A DNA stretch of 64,000 bases from Prochlorococcus marinus XMU1404 (GTDB lineage: Bacteria > Cyanobacteriota > Cyanobacteriia > PCC-6307 > Cyanobiaceae). The notes under the pieces are model-generated. The model was not told the DNA's origin. It saw only the letters and a program-made list of their open reading frames with translations, and ran no database searches. Below are positions 58,444 through 64,000 of this stretch, in pieces; within the stretch, counting starts at the first letter, position 1; every line of letters starts with the position of its first letter. The stretch spans positions 496,001 through 560,000 of the forward strand of contig NZ_JAAORE010000003.1 in the NCBI RefSeq assembly GCF_017696175.1, written 5' to 3'. Position numbers and translations under genes: made by a program.

Positions 58444-59121
58444 ATGAAAATGACAAATTTTTTACCCATAGTCGAACAATTTCATTCATTACAAGGTGAA
58501 GGTTATCACGCTGGGAAAAGTGCTTTTTTTGTAAGATTAGCCGGATGTAAAGTTGGATGTTCGTGGTGCGATACCAAGAATTCATGGGACGAGAAAAAAC
58601 ACCCTTCTATATCAATTGAAAAAATAATAGATCGCATAAAAATTGCCAGAGAAAAAGGAGCATCTTTTTGCGTTATTACAGGTGGAGAACCTTTACAACA
58701 TAACTTGGATAATTTTTGCAATGCCATAAAAAAAATGACGATGGGAGAAGCACAAAAGCCAATGAAGATTCATATTGAGACAAGTGGAGTTAATTTGATA
58801 TCAGGAAGCTATGATTGGATTACTTTATCTCCTAAAAGACACTCACCTCCAAAAAATTATTTTTTGAAAAACTGTAATGAAATCAAAATAATCATAAATG
58901 AAATAAAAGATATTGAATTTGCTATTCAAATAAAAAAAGAAACTTTAAAACAAAGTCAACTCTCTAAAAGCAAAGATAACTTAAAAAAAGAAGATAAAAT
59001 TTTTTATTTACAGCCAGCATGGAACAATACGAATGGTTTTTCTCTTGCTATTGATTTCGTAAAAAATAACCCAGATTGGAAATTGAGCCTTCAAACTCAC
59101 AAATACTTAAAAATTAATTGA
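58444..59121 (+). CDS. queE: 7-carboxy-7-deazaguanine synthase
   Basis: QueE is a radical SAM enzyme that forms the 7-deazapurine ring on the way to queuosine. Cys35, Cys39 and Cys42 (C-x3-C-x2-C in GCKVGCSWC) bind the cluster. FHSLQGEGYHAGKSAFFVR precedes it, and VITGGEPLQHN and IHIETSGV follow. The cluster spacing is the ordinary CxxxCxxC. Length 225. It is next to queC, the following enzyme of the pathway, with a gap of six bases. Confidence 0.94.
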   Translation: MKMTNFLPIVEQFHSLQGEGYHAGKSAFFVRLAGCKVGCSWCDTKNSWDEKKHPSISIEKIIDRIKIAREKGASFCVITGGEPLQHNLDNFCNAIKKMTMGEAQKPMKIHIETSGVNLISGSYDWITLSPKRHSPPKNYFLKNCNEIKIIINEIKDIEFAIQIKKETLKQSQLSKSKDNLKKEDKIFYLQPAWNNTNGFSLAIDFVKNNPDWKLSLQTHKYLKIN

Positions 59122-59127
59122 AATCAT

Positions 59128-59802
59128 ATGACTCTTAAGAATAAATCGATAGTAGTTTTATTATCTGGAGGTTTAGATTCTTCTACAGTTACTGGTATCG
59201 CAAAAAAATCCGAAGCTAAAATTTTTGGCCTTTCATTTGATTACGGTCAACGTCATAAAAAAGAATTAAATTCTGCATCAATAATTGCAAAACACTTTGA
59301 TATCGAAGAATTTAAAATCATTAAGCTTGACTTATCTTTATGGGGAGGCTCGTCATTAACTGATACTCAAAAAAATATTCCGATAAAAGGAGTACAAACT
59401 AATAAAATTCCTAATACTTATGTTCCTGGGAGAAATACTATATTTATTTCCGTTGCACTAAGTTATGCCGAAGCAATAGATGCTGATTTTATAGGATTAG
59501 GAGTTAATGCACTAGATTATTCTGGTTATCCAGATTGCAGACCGGACTACATTAAAAAATTTCAAGAATTAGCAGATTTAGCCAATAAAAGAGGAAGAGA
59601 AAATAATCCAATAAAACTTTGGACACCACTATTAGATTTAAATAAAGAGGAAATTATTAAATTAGCTTTTAATAATCATGTCCCTTTAGATAAAACGTGG
59701 AGTTGTTATTCCGGTAATTCAAAACCATGCGGTAAGTGTGATAGCTGCAGAATTAGAAATGCCGCTTATGAAAAATGGCTTAATAACAATAATAAAAAAT
59801 GA
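59128..59802 (+). CDS. queC: 7-cyano-7-deazaguanine synthase
   Basis: QueC converts 7-carboxy-7-deazaguanine to preQ0 with ATP and ammonia. The PP-loop SGGLDSS is at 13-19; FDYGQRHKKEL, VPGRNTIF, DYSGYPDCRPD and the zinc-binding Cys in WSCYSGNSKPCGKCDSC complete the signature. Length 224. Its stop overlaps the pabB start by four bases. queE-queC next to each other support queuosine (or preQ0) production; the later que genes are outside this window. Confidence 0.95.
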   Translation: MTLKNKSIVVLLSGGLDSSTVTGIAKKSEAKIFGLSFDYGQRHKKELNSASIIAKHFDIEEFKIIKLDLSLWGGSSLTDTQKNIPIKGVQTNKIPNTYVPGRNTIFISVALSYAEAIDADFIGLGVNALDYSGYPDCRPDYIKKFQELADLANKRGRENNPIKLWTPLLDLNKEEIIKLAFNNHVPLDKTWSCYSGNSKPCGKCDSCRIRNAAYEKWLNNNNKK

Positions 59803-61112
59803 AAATAAAAAAAATAATTCTAGAAAAATGGATGGATCCAGCACAGATTACGCATCATTTAACAAAAAAATTCGGAGATAAAGGATTAGCTTGGCTGGAC
59901 AGTGATGGCAAAGAAAATGGGGAATGGTCAATAATAGGAATTAAACCTAAAAAAATAATCCAATCAAGAGATATCAATAACTTAGACAAAACTAATAATC
60001 CATTTAACAATTTAAAAAATATTGAAAAAGGATTTTGGATCGGATGGTTAAGTTATGAAGCTGGAGTTTACATAGAACCCAAAAACCCATGGCGAAAATC
60101 TAATATGGCAACTTTATGGATTGCATCATATGATCCAATCATTAAGTGTAATCTAATAAAAAAAGAAATAATTATCGAAGGCACAAACTCATCTGAACTG
60201 ATGAATTATAAAAACATAATCAACAATATAAAAAATATTGAAGAAGAAAATATTATTAAAACAAATTTGAATTTTGATTTTTCAAAAATAAATTTGGACG
60301 AAATGGCTGAAAAATTTCAGAAAAATATTCTGAAATTGAAAAAATTAATTTCCCTAGGGGATATATTTCAAGCCAACCTAACAACTAAATGCGAAATTGA
60401 ATCTTCCAAAAACTATGATCCTCTAGATATTTATTTGAAAATAAGAAGGAAATTAAGAGCTCCCTTTGGAGGAATAATAATAAATAATAATTATAAAGAG
60501 GCTGTATTATCTACCTCGCCAGAAAGATTTATAAAAATAGATAATAAAAATTCTGTAGAATCAAGACCTATCAAAGGAACTAGATCCAGAGATAAGGATT
60601 TAAATCAAGACGCACTTAATGCTATTGATTTAATAACTAACGAAAAAGATAGAGCCGAAAATATTATGATTGTTGACCTAATAAGAAATGATTTAAGTAA
60701 AGTTTGCGAGACAGGAAGTATTATGGTGCCAGAAATATTAAAACTTGAAAGTTTCTTAAAAGTTCATCATCTAACTTCAGTAATCAGAGGCAAATTAAAA
60801 AAAGACAAGAACTGGATTGATTTACTAAAAGCTTGTTGGCCTGGGGGCTCGATAACTGGAGCACCTAAATTAAGATCATGCCAGAGACTTTTTGAATTAG
60901 AAGAATGTGAACGAGGACCATACTGTGGCTCATTTTTGAAGCTTGACTGGAATGGAGAGTTTGACAGCAATATACTAATAAGATCATTTTTAATTAAAGA
61001 CAAAAAAATCAATATATATGCTGGTTGCGGAATAGTTATTGACTCAAACCCTGAAGAGGAAACTAATGAACTAAAGTGGAAACTTTTACCGTTAATTGAT
61101 TCACTAAAATGA
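59799..61112 (+). CDS. pabB: Aminodeoxychorismate synthase component I
   Basis: PabB aminates chorismate to 4-amino-4-deoxychorismate for folate. The 437-residue chorismate-binding enzyme has ISLGDIFQANLT, STSPERFI, the PIKGTRSRD motif, ENIMIVDLIRNDLSKV and PGGSITGAPK. The Lys in PIKGT (Ala in anthranilate synthase TrpE) favours PabB over TrpE. The glutamine amidotransferase partner PabA is not fused and not in this window. It overlaps queC and pabC by four bases each. Confidence 0.92.
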   Translation: MKIKKIILEKWMDPAQITHHLTKKFGDKGLAWLDSDGKENGEWSIIGIKPKKIIQSRDINNLDKTNNPFNNLKNIEKGFWIGWLSYEAGVYIEPKNPWRKSNMATLWIASYDPIIKCNLIKKEIIIEGTNSSELMNYKNIINNIKNIEEENIIKTNLNFDFSKINLDEMAEKFQKNILKLKKLISLGDIFQANLTTKCEIESSKNYDPLDIYLKIRRKLRAPFGGIIINNNYKEAVLSTSPERFIKIDNKNSVESRPIKGTRSRDKDLNQDALNAIDLITNEKDRAENIMIVDLIRNDLSKVCETGSIMVPEILKLESFLKVHHLTSVIRGKLKKDKNWIDLLKACWPGGSITGAPKLRSCQRLFELEECERGPYCGSFLKLDWNGEFDSNILIRSFLIKDKKINIYAGCGIVIDSNPEEETNELKWKLLPLIDSLK

Positions 61113-61936
61113 TTGAAACATTAGGCTGGCACAAGGATCAATGGTTGGATATTGATAGAATATTTATTACTGCTAATAATAGAGGATTAAAATTTGCTGA
61201 TGGTATATTTGAAACCATTTTGATAAAAGAAAACAAACCTATTCTTTTTGATGAACATCTGAAAAGGTTAGAAAAAAGTAGCAAGATTTTAAATATTAAT
61301 CTCAAAATAAATAAATTAACTTTGAGACAACTTATTCACGATGGAATTAGAAAATTATCGCTTAAAAATGATCAATTTGCTTCAGTAAGAATAAACTATA
61401 GTCGAGGAACTAATAAAGGTAGAACACTAACAATTGATAGCACTTCAGAAACAAAAGATTTGAATAATTTATGGCTTGAGTTCTACAGAATCAAACCAAA
61501 TTTTAATCCGATAAGCGTTTGCATTAGTCAAACGGAAAAAATAAATGAATTCAGTCTTATCAGTAAATGCAAAACATTTTCATATAATCAGGCAATACAA
61601 GTTTTGACAGAAGCTAATGAAAAATCATTTGATGATTCTATCCTTTTGAATACGTCAGGTGAACTTTGTTGTGGAAGTACATTTAATCTTCTTATTAAAA
61701 GAAATAATCAATGGATAACTCCTAGAAAAGAGAGCGGCTGTTTAGAGGGGATTATGGTTTCTAAAGCTTTAAAATTGAAAATTGTAAAAGAAGAATTAAT
61801 ACCTCCAGAATTTCAAAATGATGACATAATAGTTGCAATTAATAGCTTATCTTGCAGACAAATTAATAAAGTTAATGATTTAAAGTTAAAACCTAAATTC
61901 GATCCAATTTACTTTTGGGATTTATTATATAGTTGA
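61109..61936 (+). CDS. pabC: Aminodeoxychorismate lyase (class IV PLP enzyme)
   Basis: The 275-residue class IV aminotransferase-fold protein has RGLKFADGIFETI near the N-terminus, a mid Lys in KCKTFSYNQA (likely PLP site), LLNTSGELCCGSTFNLL and GCLEGIM. Coupling to pabB by a 4-base overlap makes PabC (removal of pyruvate to give p-aminobenzoate) far likelier than a branched-chain or D-amino-acid aminotransferase. Its 3' end overlaps convergent cobA by 28 bases. Confidence 0.88.
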   Translation: MIETLGWHKDQWLDIDRIFITANNRGLKFADGIFETILIKENKPILFDEHLKRLEKSSKILNINLKINKLTLRQLIHDGIRKLSLKNDQFASVRINYSRGTNKGRTLTIDSTSETKDLNNLWLEFYRIKPNFNPISVCISQTEKINEFSLISKCKTFSYNQAIQVLTEANEKSFDDSILLNTSGELCCGSTFNLLIKRNNQWITPRKESGCLEGIMVSKALKLKIVKEELIPPEFQNDDIIVAINSLSCRQINKVNDLKLKPKFDPIYFWDLLYS

Positions 61937-62724
61937 ACTTTATTAATATCTGGTAAATAGACATCAGATACTTTAGTTATATTATTATTAACCTTAAATT
62001 CAACAATTTTTCCAATAATGATAATTGATGGAGCTAAAAATTCTTTATCTTTGATTTTATCTGGAAGATTATCTAATTTCTCTATCAAACATTTTTGATT
62101 TTTTAAAGTAGCTTCTTGAATAACAGCGCATTTAGTATTCTTATCTAAACCACCTAGAATTAATTCTTCCACAATAAATTCAATATTTTTTATACCCATA
62201 AAAATCACTAAGCTATCTGATGATTTAGCTAAATCTCTCCAATTCACTGTCTTTTTTTCCTTATCTATACGCTCATGTCCAGTGACGAAAGTTACAGAAC
62301 TCGCAGCATCTCTATGGGTTAGTGGAATACCAAAATATGTGGGTGCAGCTATCCCAGAAGTAATACCAGGAACGATTTCAACTGAAATTCCATTTTTTTC
62401 TAAAATCGATACTTCTTCACCACCTCTAGAAAAAACGAATGGATCTCCCCCTTTAAGCCTTACAACATTTTTGCCTTCTTTTGCTAATTTCAAAATAAGA
62501 GCATTAGTTTCAGCCTGAGGAACAGAACACTTTCCAGCTCTTTTGCCTACATGATAAATTTCTGTATTTTTTCCTGCCTCTTTTGTTATTTCATCTGGAA
62601 TTAAAGCATCATGAACTAATACATCACAATTTTTTATTAAACGTAAAGCTTTAAGAGTTAAAAGCTCAGGATCACCAGGCCCTGCCCCAACTAAATAAAC
62701 AATACCAGGCACGTAAATCTCCAT
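61909..62724 (-). CDS. cobA: Uroporphyrinogen-III C-methyltransferase
   Basis: CobA (SUMT) methylates uroporphyrinogen III twice to precorrin-2, the branch toward siroheme and cobalamin. Seen: VYLVGAGPGDPELLTLKA at the start, VRLKGGDPFVFSRGGEE, VVPGITSGIAAPTYFGIPLTHRD (in part) and the SAM-site GH in FVTGHE. The ATG at 62724 is preferred over a TTG at 62730. No CysG-type dehydrogenase domain is fused. It diverges from the MFS gene with only about 30 bases between starts. Confidence 0.95.
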   Translation of the reverse strand: MEIYVPGIVYLVGAGPGDPELLTLKALRLIKNCDVLVHDALIPDEITKEAGKNTEIYHVGKRAGKCSVPQAETNALILKLAKEGKNVVRLKGGDPFVFSRGGEEVSILEKNGISVEIVPGITSGIAAPTYFGIPLTHRDAASSVTFVTGHERIDKEKKTVNWRDLAKSSDSLVIFMGIKNIEFIVEELILGGLDKNTKCAVIQEATLKNQKCLIEKLDNLPDKIKDKEFLAPSIIIIGKIVEFKVNNNITKVSDVYLPDINKVQLYNKSQK

Positions 62725-62754
62725 TAACAAGTATGGTAGTAAAAGTTAATCGCA

Positions 62755-64000
62755 ATGAAGGTAAATATTGTGAAAGAAAGTTTATTGAAACCAAACAAAA
62801 AATTTACTCTCCTGAGTGCTTTTGTCACTCTTCTAAATGATCGATTAAGTGAAAGTATACTTTTACCCATCTTACCCTCTTTTGTTTTACTTTTTGACTC
62901 TAAAGCTAGTACATATGGCTTATTATCTTGTACTTACCAATTAGCTCAATTTGCAGCTTCTCCTGTTATTGGACTTATGAGTGATAGATACGGAAGAAGA
63001 CCTGTCACTCTTTTTTGTATTACTGGCTCAGTAATAGGAATATCAATATTATCGTTTACAGTTCTTTTTAATTGGTCAAATTCAATAGCCGCTATCCCTT
63101 TATTTTTATTATTCTTGGCGAGACTAATTGACGGCTTAAGTGGGGGAACTGCAGCTACAGCAACAACTATTCTGGCAGACATTTCAAGCCCTGAAAAAAG
63201 AGCAAAAACGTTTGGACTTATTGGTGTGGCTTTTGGATTAAGTTTTTTCTTAGGAAATATTTTCGTTGTAATTTTTGCAAAAAATACAGGTAATAATTTT
63301 ATTATTCCAGTTTTAATAGCTTCAATTATTCCAATAATAAATTTTTTATTAGTATTCTTTTACCTACCAGAAACAAAACCTAATGGTGCATCAAATAAAT
63401 TAAAGACTATTCTTAAAAATCCCTTAAAGCAATTATTTAAAGTATTTAAAGAAGAAAGGATTCGAAAATTATCGTTAGCATTTTTTATTTATTTTATTGC
63501 TTTTACTGGATTAACAAATATTCTAATATTTTTCCTTCAAGAATCTTTAGGCTGGACAACCAAAGCATCAAGTGGAACTCTTGTGGTAGTCGGAATCATT
63601 GCAATTATTGTTCAAGGAGGACTAATTGGCCCTCTCGTAAAGAAATTTGGTGAAATGAGATTAACACTTATTGGATCAGGCTTCATTCTTGTAGCATGCT
63701 CACTTTTAATTACTACTCCAAAAGAAAATGCAACAATAAATATTTATTCAGCTGTATCTTTTTTAGCCGTAGGTGCTGGTTTAATCACCCCTACATTAAG
63801 AGCATTAATTTCAAAGAAGCTAGAAGTTGACAAACAAGGATCGATTCTAAGTAACCTTCAAGGCCTTCAAAGTCTTGGGGGGGTTCTAGGAATAGCGATG
63901 GCTGGAAGAGTTTATGATAGCTTTGGTCCTAAATCTCCCTTTATTGCTGGTTCCATTATCTTAATTTTCATGATATACCTTATTGCAGAGGGTAAAAATA
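62755..64000 (+). CDS. MFS transporter, 3' end outside window
   Basis: An ATG at 62755 opens a frame that stays open to the window end (415 codons). It has repeated hydrophobic helices and the MFS motif A GLMSDRYGRRP at residues 73-83 between helices 2 and 3, with a DGLSGGTAATATT-type fifth-helix region. Drug/H+ antiporters of the TetA/Bcr type share this layout, but the substrate cannot be told. About eleven to twelve helices are already visible, so only a short tail is missing. Confidence 0.88.
   Translation, partial: MKVNIVKESLLKPNKKFTLLSAFVTLLNDRLSESILLPILPSFVLLFDSKASTYGLLSCTYQLAQFAASPVIGLMSDRYGRRPVTLFCITGSVIGISILSFTVLFNWSNSIAAIPLFLLFLARLIDGLSGGTAATATTILADISSPEKRAKTFGLIGVAFGLSFFLGNIFVVIFAKNTGNNFIIPVLIASIIPIINFLLVFFYLPETKPNGASNKLKTILKNPLKQLFKVFKEERIRKLSLAFFIYFIAFTGLTNILIFFLQESLGWTTKASSGTLVVVGIIAIIVQGGLIGPLVKKFGEMRLTLIGSGFILVACSLLITTPKENATINIYSAVSFLAVGAGLITPTLRALISKKLEVDKQGSILSNLQGLQSLGGVLGIAMAGRVYDSFGPKSPFIAGSIILIFMIYLIAEGKN

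Overview
The window reads as an ordinary, gene-dense stretch of the chromosome of a marine picocyanobacterium, most likely a high-light-type Prochlorococcus. The evidence is the very low G+C (by eye about one third), tight packing with no gap over 300 bases, a photosystem II gene (psbZ), sulfolipid genes (sqdB, sqdX), a cyanobacterial RNase J, a four-ACT aspartokinase and cyanobacteria-specific proteins such as Ycf23. The species cannot be fixed from sequence reading alone. I see no prophage, insertion sequence, CRISPR array or rRNA operon.

Layout. 1-5.3 kb: the tail of cysE, secA, a GNAT acetyltransferase, an NTF2-like protein, tRNA-Gly(GCC), ribH and psbZ. 5.4-19.6 kb: mutS, cobH, holA, lysC, uvrB, ycf23, tilS, RNase J, dapA and asd; lysC, asd and dapA supply the aspartate-family/lysine route. 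19.7-25.1 kb: tig-clpP-clpX-dnaX (protein folding and turnover plus the clamp loader). 25.1-28.0 kb: an envelope pair, a GT2 glycosyltransferase and a SpoIID/LytB-like protein. 28.1-30.1 kb: rpmI-rplT-TPR-thiG. 30.2-32.6 kb: sqdB-sqdX. 32.6-38.3 kb: a small orphan gene, then gcvP, gcvH, an aluminium-resistance-family PLP enzyme and an unknown protein, the last four read as one minus-strand unit. 38.4-43.9 kb: desC, rplI-dnaB-mnmG and chorismate lyase. 43.9-47.8 kb: an accessory-looking block with an Arg-tailed unknown protein, a SprT-like protein, a membrane-anchored unknown, an ATP-dependent DNA ligase, a 50-residue ORF and a VTT/DedA-like protein. 47.8-51 kb: valS, an IscA-like protein and tRNA-Val(UAC). 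51.1-61.9 kb: a long plus-strand series mazG-speE-speB-gcvT-aspS-pyrG-queE-queC-pabB-pabC. 61.9-64 kb: cobA and the start of an MFS transporter cut by the window end.

I found no clearly new multi-gene system; most of the content is core metabolism. The observations most worth a second look are: (i) a candidate -1 frameshift or slippage site in dnaX whose geometry resembles the E. coli gamma/tau site; (ii) N-terminal QKxLF motifs, resembling sliding-clamp-binding peptides, on both MutS and the ATP-dependent DNA ligase; (iii) RRRR tails on RNase J and on an unknown protein, resembling the PNPase-binding peptide described for cyanobacterial RNase E; (iv) a K/T-rich tail on trigger factor; and (v) a 50-residue ORF downstream of the ligase. 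All are readings of the sequence plus inference and have not been tested by search or experiment.
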